Source of the DNA: an uncultured Haloferula sp. | GTDB lineage: Bacteria; Verrucomicrobiota; Verrucomicrobiae; Verrucomicrobiales; Akkermansiaceae | Assembly: GCA_946885645.1 (NCBI GenBank) | Contig: CAMPGU010000052.1 | Location: forward strand, 1 to 18,046 | Length of the DNA stretch: 18,046 bases | Direction: 5' to 3' | Shown: in pieces, positions 1 to 6,672 of the stretch | Layout: each line of letters starts with the position of its first letter | Numbering within the stretch: position 1 is the first letter of the stretch | Notes under the pieces: model-generated | Databases searched by the model: none | What the model was told of the DNA's origin: nothing | Seen by the model: the letters and a program-made list of their open reading frames with translations, nothing else | Translations under genes and position numbers: made by a program

Positions 1-2
1 GG

Positions 3-740
3 ATCGTTGTTACCCGTACCCGCGAACAAGCCGGCGGCCTGAGCCGGGAACTTTCGGCTCTCGGGGCCGATGTCGTGGAACTGCCGACGATTCGCATCGA
101 GCTTCCCGATGACCGGCAAGGCTTCGCGGAAGGCGTTACGCACGCCCACGAATACGACTGGCTTGTTTTCAGCAGCCCCAACGGGGTGGAGCGTTTCTTC
201 GACGCCTTCTTCGCGACCTACGAGGACGCCCGGAGCTTGGGCAATCCGCGGATCGCGGTGATCGGGAACGGCACCGCGCAAAAGGTGCGGGAGTATCGTT
301 TCGCGGTGGATCTGGTGCCTGAGAAATTCGTCGCGGAAGGTTTGGTGGAGGCGTTCGCCAATGAATCCATCGAGAACCTCACGGTGCTTTGGGTGCGTGC
401 GGAGGAAGCGCGGGATGTGATCTACGAGGGCCTCACTGCATTGGGCGGGATCGTGGATGAATGCATCGCTTACAAGACGGTGCCCGAAACCGGCGATCCG
501 ACCGGAGCCGCCGCCCGGATGGCGGAGCAGGGCGCGGATCTGGTGACCTTCACCTCGGCCTCCACGGTGGACAACTTCTTCAAGCTTGCCCTGCCATGGC
601 CGGAAAATTGCGCGGCGGGGAGTATCGGCCCCGTGACCAGTGAAGCACTGCGGAAGCACGGCGTGGAGCCGGCGTTCGAGGCGAAACAGCACGATATTCC
701 CGGATTGGTGGCGGCAATCCGGAAATGGGCGGGAAGGTAG
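3..740 (+). CDS. hemD: Uroporphyrinogen-III synthase, 5'-truncated by the window edge
   Basis: This enzyme cyclises hydroxymethylbilane to uroporphyrinogen III, a cytoplasmic step of haem, sirohaem and corrin synthesis. The frame is open from base 3 with no start codon in view. It begins with the family's usual opening (VVTRTREQAGGL), so the N-terminal end of the HemD domain lies at or just outside the edge. Other family marks are FSSPNGVERFF, a W-V-R-A-E-E-A-R stretch followed by a G-x-V-x-E-x-x-x-Y segment, FTSASTVDNFF, and IGPVTSEALRKHG near the C-terminus. It ends at TAG 738-740. A GTG at 75 is open but would remove the first beta strand, so I reject it as the start. Because HemD domains are often fused behind a CobA methyltransferase, the missing part could be a whole extra domain. 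The family call is firm; the true N-terminus is unknown. Confidence 0.88.
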   Translation: MVVTRTREQAGGLSRELSALGADVVELPTIRIELPDDRQGFAEGVTHAHEYDWLVFSSPNGVERFFDAFFATYEDARSLGNPRIAVIGNGTAQKVREYRFAVDLVPEKFVAEGLVEAFANESIENLTVLWVRAEEARDVIYEGLTALGGIVDECIAYKTVPETGDPTGAAARMAEQGADLVTFTSASTVDNFFKLALPWPENCAAGSIGPVTSEALRKHGVEPAFEAKQHDIPGLVAAIRKWAGR

Positions 741-837
741 GACACCGAGCGGCGTGGCAGCCCTCCGCTTGCTCCTTTGTCCTTGCGCCTGGGGGCTTCA
801 TCGGGAGAATCCCCGCCCCGCGAGCGGGAAGGAAACC

Positions 838-1821
838 ATGAGCGCAAACGCCAGCTACCAGGAGATCGGCGAGATTTTCGAACGTCACGAGTCGTTCGTG
901 ATCCTGAGCCACGTGCGGCCGGACGGCGATGCCATCGGCTCCCAGCTCGCGCTCGCCTTCGCGCTGGAGGCGGCCGGGAAGAAGGTCCGCGTGATCAACG
1001 AGGACGGCCTGCCGGACAATCTGCGCTTTCTACCGGGCTCGGACCGGATCGAACAGCCCCCGGCGGAACCTGTGGAAGCGGAGGTGGCCATCGCCCTGGA
1101 CACCGCGGCGAAGCCGCGGCTCGGCGAGCACGCGCTCCATGCCGCTTCGAAGGCGAAGCTTTGGGTGAACATCGATCACCACAAGTCGAACCCCGCGTAT
1201 GGCGACGTGAATCTCATCGATTCCTCCAGCCCGGCCACCGGCCAGATCCTTTACAAGCTGATCATCGCGCTCGGTCTGCCGATGCCGGCCGAATCCCGCG
1301 ACTCGATCTATGTCGCCGTTTCGACCGATACCGGCTCCTTCCAGTACCCCTCCACGACGGAGGAGACCTACCTGATGGCGGCGGACCTCATCCGCCGCGG
1401 CCTGGACGTGGGGCGGATCAATTCCCTGACCTACGACAGCCACCCGTTCCGCAGGGTGGAACTCATGCGTGCCCTGTTGAACACGCTGGAACTGACCGGT
1501 GGAGGACGGGTGGCACATTGGGAGCTTACGATGGCCGTCCGCGAGTCCCTCGGCCTGAAGCCCGAGGATAGCGAAGGCCTGATCGACATCATCCGCGCCA
1601 TCGATGGCGTCATTGTGGCGCTCTTCTTCGAAGAGCTGCCGGACGGAAAGATCCGCGTGTCCATGCGTTCGAAGGATCCGCGCATCGACGCCAGCAACGT
1701 GTGCGGCCTCTTCGGCGGCGGCGGCCATGCTTTGGCTGCCGGCATCCGGATGGCCGGGCCGATGAGCGAGGCGAAGCAACAGGTGCTGGAGGCGGTGAAC
1801 GCGGCCTTTCCCGCGGCCTGA
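838..1821 (+). CDS. nrnA: DHH/DHHA1 phosphoesterase, NrnA-like oligoribonuclease / pAp phosphatase
   Basis: Cytoplasmic Mn-dependent phosphoesterase of the DHH family. NrnA members degrade short RNA oligonucleotides (nanoRNA) and dephosphorylate pAp. The 327-residue length is normal for the family. Visible motifs are SHVRPDGDAIGS (residues 24-35, metal-binding motif I), IALDT (85-89), the signature NIDHHKSN with DHH at 113-115, STDTGSFQY (162-170), and the DHHA1 substrate loop GGGGHALAAG (293-302). The ATG at 838 is chosen over an upstream in-frame extension beginning at 640, because the Shine-Dalgarno-like GGGAAGGAAA sits just before it and the conserved domain starts about 20 residues later. 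The next gene, truB, follows after 18 bases. The order DHH phosphoesterase then truB is common downstream of nusA-infB-rbfA. Family certain; the exact substrate (nanoRNA versus pAp) is inferred. Confidence 0.92.
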   Translation: MSANASYQEIGEIFERHESFVILSHVRPDGDAIGSQLALAFALEAAGKKVRVINEDGLPDNLRFLPGSDRIEQPPAEPVEAEVAIALDTAAKPRLGEHALHAASKAKLWVNIDHHKSNPAYGDVNLIDSSSPATGQILYKLIIALGLPMPAESRDSIYVAVSTDTGSFQYPSTTEETYLMAADLIRRGLDVGRINSLTYDSHPFRRVELMRALLNTLELTGGGRVAHWELTMAVRESLGLKPEDSEGLIDIIRAIDGVIVALFFEELPDGKIRVSMRSKDPRIDASNVCGLFGGGGHALAAGIRMAGPMSEAKQQVLEAVNAAFPAA

Positions 1822-1839
1822 TACCTTTACGACATCATA

Positions 1840-2574
1840 ATGAACCGACCGATTTCCGGCCCCGTGGTTCCCAGCGGCGTGCTGCTGGTGGACAAGGCCC
1901 CTGACATGACCTCGCACGACGTGGTCGCCATCGCCCGGCGCTCGCTCGGCACCAAGAAGATCGGCCACTGCGGCACGCTCGATCCCATGGCAACGGGTTT
2001 GCTCATGCTGGTGGTGGAGCGCGCCACGAAGATCCAGGACTTGCTGATGAGCGAGGACAAGGAGTACGAAGGCACCCTGACTTTCGGGAAGGTCACGTCC
2101 ACCCAGGACCGGCAGGGAGAGGTCACGGAGGAAAAGGAAGTGCCCGCCTTCACGGCTGCGGAAATCGATGCCGCATTCGCCTCCTTCACCGGCGCTTTCG
2201 AGCAGATCCCGCCGATGGTATCCGCGATCAAGAAGGACGGCGTGCCGCTCTACAAGCTGGCCCGCAAGGGCCAGGAGGTGGTGCGGGAGCCGAGGCCGGT
2301 CACGGTCTCGAAATACGAGGTGCGCCGGATCGAATTGCCCGAGGTCGATTTCACCGTGAACTGCTCGAAGGGCTTTTACGTCCGCACTTACGCGCATGAT
2401 ATCGGGCAGAAGCTCGGCTGCGGCGCCCATCTGAGCGCCCTCCGCCGGACCCGCTCGGGCCGCTTCACGCTGGAGCGCGCGCTGACGGTGGACCAAGTGA
2501 AAGCAATGCCCCGGGAGGAACTCTGGCGCTCGCTGGTGAGCCTGGCGGAAATTTCCCTGATGCGGGGAGCCTAA
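1840..2574 (+). CDS. truB: tRNA pseudouridine-55 synthase TruB
   Basis: Converts uridine 55 of the T-psi-C loop to pseudouridine in most tRNAs. The catalytic aspartate is D48 in the signature GHCGTLDPMATGLL (residues 42-55). The N-terminal G-V-L-L-V-D-K-A-P-D-M-T-S-H-D stretch, the central FEQIPPMVSAIKKDGVPLYK, and CSKGFYVRTYAHDIG followed by GAHLSALRRTRSG are all typical of TruB. At 244 residues it is shorter than the E. coli enzyme (about 314) and stops soon after the catalytic core, so the C-terminal PUA-like RNA-binding extension seems to be missing or minimal. The ATG at 1840 lies 18 bases after the nrnA stop, with no strong ribosome site, so translation may depend on the gene upstream. 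Its TAA (2572-2574) interlocks with the stop of the convergent phosphodiesterase gene. Confidence 0.95.
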   Translation: MNRPISGPVVPSGVLLVDKAPDMTSHDVVAIARRSLGTKKIGHCGTLDPMATGLLMLVVERATKIQDLLMSEDKEYEGTLTFGKVTSTQDRQGEVTEEKEVPAFTAAEIDAAFASFTGAFEQIPPMVSAIKKDGVPLYKLARKGQEVVREPRPVTVSKYEVRRIELPEVDFTVNCSKGFYVRTYAHDIGQKLGCGAHLSALRRTRSGRFTLERALTVDQVKAMPREELWRSLVSLAEISLMRGA

Positions 2575-3557
2575 CGTTCCGTCTTCCGGATCGGCGGCGC
2601 GATCCTGTCGATCCGGTTTGTCCAGATGCCCCCGCGGTAATTTTTCGGCAGGCGCTGAAGGTCGGCGACCGTGTCGAAGCCGCCCGAGACGTCTCCGTTT
2701 CCGGCGACGAGGATCACGCGCGTGCCGGCCTTGTCCATGCGCCCGAGAAAGCGGTTGGGCCAGCCCCAGAGCAGCGGCGCGTATTTCTCCGGGATATGCA
2801 GTTGGGTGTTCCGGCAGGACGGCGGGATATAGCCGGTCCAGCCGAGGGCGAAATAGGCAAGCAAGCTCTTCTTCAAGGTGGCCCGCGACATGCAGCGAAG
2901 GGCCGGCATCTCTTCCTGAAGCGAGGCGATCGGACGGTCTCCACCGTAAACCGCGAGCAGTGCGATCCGCGATTCCGGCAGCCCTTGCAGGACCTTGGCG
3001 AGCTGGCGCCCCTCCTCAGGATCATTGCTCTTGATGTGGATCAAAAGGGACTTGTCCGGAAACCGGGCCAGGACCTCGTCCAGCGAAGGCATCAGGCCGA
3101 TGCCCTTTCCCCGGAATGGAAAGGTAGCCCCTTTGTCGGCGGAATAGCCGTGGCCGATATCGAGACGCTTCAGTTCCGCCAGGGTGTGATCCCGGGTGAC
3201 TCCCGTTCCGTCCGTCCGGTAGTCGAGGATCCAGTCATGGAAGACCGCGAAATGTCCGTCGGTGGTGGGATGGATATCGAATTCCACCACGTCCGCCCCG
3301 TGGCGAAAAGCAGCCTCCATTGAAGCGATCGTGTTTTCGAGATAGGGATGCTCGGGCGGATGGATGAGCTTTGAGGTGTCGGTATCTGCCCGCACTCCCG
3401 CCAGATCGAAGGTCTGGGCAAGGCCCCGGTGGGCAAGCAGCAAGGGACCCTTCGCCGGAATTGTCGCCAGCCAAGAGGCGTTATTGAAGTAGATGAAGGC
3501 GACGAAAAGCCCCGCAATTAGGGCGGCGCGCTTCATGATCCTTTTACTTCTCGTCAT
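2571..3557 (-). CDS. Glycerophosphodiester phosphodiesterase family protein, membrane-anchored
   Basis: GDPD-family TIM-barrel protein. Family members hydrolyse glycerophosphodiesters to an alcohol and glycerol 3-phosphate. Motifs: LLAHRGLAQ (His-Arg-Gly catalytic start), then an E-N-T segment leading to ADVVEFDIHPTTDGHFAVFHD, which supplies the metal-binding E-x-D and the second catalytic His. IKSND further on fits the barrel. A hydrophobic N-terminal stretch (AALIAGLFVAFIYF) suggests a signal anchor with the barrel outside the inner membrane. An internal ATG (complement of 3534-3536) is preceded by AAAAGGATC and is an equally good start, shortening the protein from 328 to 321 residues. The stop TAG (2571-2573) overlaps the truB stop. 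It lies 63 bases downstream of the AraC-type gene on the same strand and could be co-transcribed with it. Substrate not predictable. Confidence 0.85.
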   Translation of the reverse strand: MTRSKRIMKRAALIAGLFVAFIYFNNASWLATIPAKGPLLLAHRGLAQTFDLAGVRADTDTSKLIHPPEHPYLENTIASMEAAFRHGADVVEFDIHPTTDGHFAVFHDWILDYRTDGTGVTRDHTLAELKRLDIGHGYSADKGATFPFRGKGIGLMPSLDEVLARFPDKSLLIHIKSNDPEEGRQLAKVLQGLPESRIALLAVYGGDRPIASLQEEMPALRCMSRATLKKSLLAYFALGWTGYIPPSCRNTQLHIPEKYAPLLWGWPNRFLGRMDKAGTRVILVAGNGDVSGGFDTVADLQRLPKNYRGGIWTNRIDRIAPPIRKTER

Positions 3558-3620
3558 GTGCGGAGTGAAATTCGGGTTGAAGGCCTGAATGATGAAGGTG
3601 ACGGCGGGCGGGAAAGGTGA

Positions 3621-4565
3621 TCATGAGAGATTGATCAAACTCCTCCTCAACTCCTCCGCGACCGCTGCGGGCGTGTCCCCGAAGAAGCGCTTGAATTCGC
3701 GGTTGAACTGGGAGGCGCTCTCGTAGCCGACGAGCCGGCATGCGCTGCTGGCGGTCTGCCCCTCATTGACCATGAGCATGCGCGCCTTGTGAAGCCGTAT
3801 GGTCTTCAGATACTGGAGCGGCGGCGAGCTCGTGACCGCCTTGAAGTGGGCGTGGAAGGTGGAGATGCTCATGCCTGCTTCGCTCGCCAGGGAGGCCATG
3901 TCGATAGGAGTCGCGTAGTCGGTATGGATGCGTTGTAGCGCCCGGCTGATCTGGCCGAAGTGGGTGTGAGGCGCGGCCAAAGCCCGCAAGGTTCCGCCTT
4001 CCTCCCCGCATAGCACCCAGTAGGTGATCTCCCGAACCACCTGGGGTGCCAGGATGCGAGCTTCATCGGCACTGCCGAGGGCTCGCACCAGCCGGATCGC
4101 GGCATCATACATCCGGTCGTCCAGGGGATTGGCGCGGATTGCCTGCGGCTTGCCCATCGGGATGGGCAGGGCCTTTTCCATTTCCATCATGATTTCCGCC
4201 ACCACGGCCGGAGTGACGCCGATGGAGATGCCCAACAGCGGACCATCGGGCGAGGCGACAGTTTCACATTCAAAAGGCAGGGGCACGGATAGCACCAGAT
4301 AATGATTGGCATCGTAGGTGAATGTCTGCCCGCCGAGGTAACCGCGCTTCCTGCCTTGGGCGACGATGACAATGCTGGGATCATAGGACACTTGCCCTCG
4401 GACGATCGGGGAGGTGGAGCGCATGAACTTCACCCCCGGCAGGCGCGACGGGCTAAAGCCCTCTCCCCGGGCTAGGTCGCCTAGCAACTCCGCCAGCCTT
4501 CGGTCACGCGGGACCGCGATGTGCTCGGATCTGCTTTCGATTGCTCGCCGCTCCTTGCCGATCAT
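3621..4565 (-). CDS. AraC-family transcriptional regulator
   Basis: DNA-binding regulator with an N-terminal AraC_N-type cupin sensing half and a C-terminal double helix-turn-helix. Counting from the ATG at 4565 (314 residues), the sensor part spans about 30-190. The first HTH is around 220-241 (MASLASEAGMSISTFHAHF). The second is around 270-293 (ASSACRLVGYESASQFNRE), followed by the canonical F-K-R-F-F-G-D-T-P. The frame is open to a GTG at 4673, and ATG codons at 4646 and 4565 are both possible; none has a clear Shine-Dalgarno sequence. I prefer 4565 because family members usually begin about 30 residues before the cupin. It faces the divergent short-chain dehydrogenase gene across about 160 bases. 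This is a frequent AraC/SDR arrangement in which the regulator controls the neighbour, an inference here. The ligand is unknown. Confidence 0.9.
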   Translation of the reverse strand: MIGKERRAIESRSEHIAVPRDRRLAELLGDLARGEGFSPSRLPGVKFMRSTSPIVRGQVSYDPSIVIVAQGRKRGYLGGQTFTYDANHYLVLSVPLPFECETVASPDGPLLGISIGVTPAVVAEIMMEMEKALPIPMGKPQAIRANPLDDRMYDAAIRLVRALGSADEARILAPQVVREITYWVLCGEEGGTLRALAAPHTHFGQISRALQRIHTDYATPIDMASLASEAGMSISTFHAHFKAVTSSPPLQYLKTIRLHKARMLMVNEGQTASSACRLVGYESASQFNREFKRFFGDTPAAVAEELRRSLINLS

Positions 4566-4729
4566 TGGAATAATAGGCAATTCCGAGGCGGTATTTGGCA
4601 AATCGAATCGTTGCGATCGTAGAATCAGGCAATCTTTCCGGCTCATCAGGTATTTCGGGAAAACGCGGACCACGTTAAGGTCCGAGCATGGAAACGCGCC
4701 GGACGCTTTCCTCCCACCACCTGAAAAAG
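4566..4729. promoter_or_regulatory. Divergent intergenic region between AraC-type regulator and SDR gene
   Basis: About 160 bases, AT-richer than its surroundings, lie between the preferred starts of two divergent genes, so both promoters and any AraC-type operator should sit here. A weak sigma-70-like pair for the plus strand is TTGGCA then TAGAAT with a 19-base gap, within about 4597-4626. The spacing is long, so I do not call it as a promoter. If the regulator starts at 4673 instead of 4565, most of this stretch is coding. Confidence 0.35.
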
Positions 4730-5467
4730 ATGAAAACTACCACTGAATCAAAAGTTATCCTGATCACCGGAGCTAGCAGCGGCATCGGTGAGGCTGCCGC
4801 CCGATTGCTGGCCCGTCAGGGTCACCGCCTGGTGATCGGCGCGCGCCGCACCGATCGTCTCGAAGCGCTCGCCGCCCAGCTCAATGCGGAGGGAGGCACC
4901 GTGGAGTTTACCTCGCTGGACGTGACCGACCTCGACGACGTGCAGGCTTTCGCCGGACTCGCGATCGAAAAGTACGGCCGCATCGACGTGATCGTGAACA
5001 ATGCCGGGGTGATGCCGCTTTCCCCGCTGGAAGCGCTGAAGATCGACGAGTGGAACCAGATGATCGACGTGAACATCCGCGGCGTGCTCCACGGGATCGC
5101 CGCAGCGCTCCCCGTCATGAAGAAGCAAGGCTCCGGGCAGATCATCAATATCTCCTCCATCGCAGGTCATCAGGTCTGGCCCTCCTGTGCGGTCTATAGC
5201 GCCACGAAATATGCGGTGATCGCCATTTCGGAAGGTCTCCGGCAGGAGAATACCGATATCCGGGTGACGGTGATCTCTCCCGGCGTGACCACCTCGGAGC
5301 TGGCTCACACGATTTCCCACGAAGATACCGCGAAAGCGATAGACGCCTTCCGGAAAGTAGCCATCCCCGCCGATGCGATCGCCCGCGCGATCTCCTTCGC
5401 CGTCGATCAGCCTGGCGACGTGGACGTGAACGAGATCATCGTCCGTCCGACGGCCAGTCCGTATTAA
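4730..5467 (+). CDS. Short-chain dehydrogenase/reductase (SDR), NAD(P)-dependent
   Basis: Classical SDR oxidoreductase with the Rossmann fold, 245 residues, the standard length. The cofactor motif TGASSGIG is at residues 13-20 and NNAG at 90-93. The catalytic residues are S143 (in NISSIAG), Y156 and K160 (Y-S-A-T-K). The ARR pair after the second strand (residues 38-40) would favour NADP, but this is tentative. The C-terminal E-I-I-V-R-P-T segment is typical of the YdfG-like SDR subgroup. An upstream in-frame ATG at 4688 would add 14 poorly conserved residues. I choose 4730 because MKTTTESKVILITGAS gives the usual distance to the first strand. It is divergent from the AraC-type regulator, its likely controller. 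Substrate not determinable. Confidence 0.9.
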   Translation: MKTTTESKVILITGASSGIGEAAARLLARQGHRLVIGARRTDRLEALAAQLNAEGGTVEFTSLDVTDLDDVQAFAGLAIEKYGRIDVIVNNAGVMPLSPLEALKIDEWNQMIDVNIRGVLHGIAAALPVMKKQGSGQIINISSIAGHQVWPSCAVYSATKYAVIAISEGLRQENTDIRVTVISPGVTTSELAHTISHEDTAKAIDAFRKVAIPADAIARAISFAVDQPGDVDVNEIIVRPTASPY

Positions 5468-5778
5468 GCCACGCCACTCCGAACCGCCATGAGTGCTCAC
5501 TTGATACCGGTCCTCCGGAGCCGCCCGCGAAAGTTCCGGCAGCTCCCGGATCTTCCTCTCCGATGGCGTCAGGCGAATTGTCCGGGCCGTTCTGATACTC
5601 TTCGTATCCAACAAGTCCCCGTTGAAGCCCGCAGCACCACGCAGGGCGCCTGAAAGATAGCGGACGCAAATCGCCCGATGACCCTGCGGCATCGGGCGCA
5701 TTTTGCACTCGGGAGGCCCCAGCAGCCCGTCCTGACGGCGCGATGCACGCGGGCACGGTGCCTGCATAGTAGGGGTTC
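5468..5778. other. 311-base intergenic region with no convincing gene
   Basis: Open frames on the minus strand cross this stretch, but they run on as shadows through the SDR or Ku genes and show no recognisable domain. The only structured element is the hairpin at 5672-5698. The Ku ribosome site (TAGGGG) lies at the right end. The region must also hold the promoter of the Ku-LigD operon, but I see no strong -35/-10 pair. Confidence 0.5.
5672..5698 (+). terminator. Perfect 9-bp inverted repeat, probable bidirectional terminator
   Basis: CGCCCGATG and CATCGGGCG pair perfectly across a 9-base loop (ACCCTGCGG). The flanks GCAAAT on the left and ATTTTGC on the right can extend the stem to about 15 pairs with small bulges, giving A/T-rich ends on both strands as in bidirectional terminators. 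The T tract is short (TTTT). It lies about 200 bases after the SDR stop and 80 bases before Ku, so it could separate the two units. Confidence 0.5.
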
Positions 5779-6672
5779 ATGGCCCGCTCCATCTGGAAAG
5801 GATCGATCGCTTTCGGCCTCGTGAATATCCCGGTCTCGCTTACCGGAGCCGAGGAGCGCCCCGACATCCAGCTCCACATGGTCGATAGCAAGAACCACGC
5901 GCGTATCCGCTACGAGAGGGTGAATGCCGATTCGGGCGAGGAGGTGCCCTGGGACCGGCTGGTGAAGGGTTACGAATATGAAGAAGGCCGTTTCATCCTG
6001 CTGTCGGAGGAGGAACTCGCCGCCGTCGAGCCGAAGCTTACCAAGACCATCGAGATCAGCGAGTTCGTCGCGCTGAAGGAGATCGATCCGTTGCTGTTCG
6101 ACAAGCCCTACTATCTTGAGCCGGACAAGCGCGGGAGGAAGGCTTATGCTCTTCTGCGCGAGGCCATGCGGAAGTCCGGCAAGGCAGGCATCTCGCGCGT
6201 CGTCATCCGCACGCGGGAGTATCTCTCCGCAATGTTCGTACGGGAGGATGTCCTCGTATTGATGCTCCTGAGGTTTCCCCAGGAAATCAAAGCTCTTTCA
6301 AAGCTCGATCTGCCTTCGTCCGGCGAGAAGGAGTGGCAGCCGGCCAAGCGCGAGATGGAACTCGCGGAGCGTTTGATCGACGAGATGAGCACGAAGTGGA
6401 ATCCGAAGGATTTCCACGACGAGTATAGGGAAGCCCTGATGGACTTCATCGAGAAGAAGATCAGCAAGGGCGACACGGTGGAAGACGTGAAGGAGGCCGA
6501 GGCCGAAGATCGGACGCCGAAAGGAAATATCGTGGATCTTGCCGACTATCTCGAACGCAGCGTCGGAATGAAGAAGCAGCCTGCCGCGAAGAAGGCAGCC
6601 AAGAAAGCCGCCAAACATGCCCGCAAAACGGCCAGCAAAAAAACAGCCCGCAAGAAAGCCCGCTCCGCTTGA
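5779..6672 (+). CDS. ku: Bacterial Ku, DNA-end-binding protein of NHEJ
   Basis: Ku homodimers ring double-strand DNA ends and recruit LigD for non-homologous end joining. The 297-residue protein opens with the canonical ARSIWKGSIAFGLVNIPVSL and keeps the bridge-and-barrel core to about residue 262, including the conserved NIVDLADYLERS (250-261). The C-terminal tail, residues 265-297, is made almost only of Lys, Arg, Ala, Thr and Ser. Such basic tails in other bacterial Ku proteins contact DNA. The start ATG has a TAGGGG ribosome site 4 bases upstream. The last 56 bases overlap the ligD start in another frame, so the two genes form a coupled pair. The pair is typical of organisms that repair breaks in non-replicating or desiccated cells. 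Confidence 0.97.
   Translation: MARSIWKGSIAFGLVNIPVSLTGAEERPDIQLHMVDSKNHARIRYERVNADSGEEVPWDRLVKGYEYEEGRFILLSEEELAAVEPKLTKTIEISEFVALKEIDPLLFDKPYYLEPDKRGRKAYALLREAMRKSGKAGISRVVIRTREYLSAMFVREDVLVLMLLRFPQEIKALSKLDLPSSGEKEWQPAKREMELAERLIDEMSTKWNPKDFHDEYREALMDFIEKKISKGDTVEDVKEAEAEDRTPKGNIVDLADYLERSVGMKKQPAAKKAAKKAAKHARKTASKKTARKKARSA

Noticed and set aside
640..837. Upstream extension of the nrnA frame to an ATG at 640
   Set aside because: It overlaps the end of hemD in another frame, encodes Arg-rich unconserved residues, and the ATG at 838 has a proper ribosome site.
1030..2496. Long (488-codon) open frame on the minus strand under nrnA and truB
   Set aside because: Antisense shadow from GC-rich codon bias: product is His/Arg/Gly-rich with no domain, and both plus-strand genes are certain.
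4748..5767. 339-codon minus-strand frame across the SDR gene and the following gap
   Set aside because: Mostly antisense to a certain SDR gene. The part in the gap has no recognisable domain or ribosome site.
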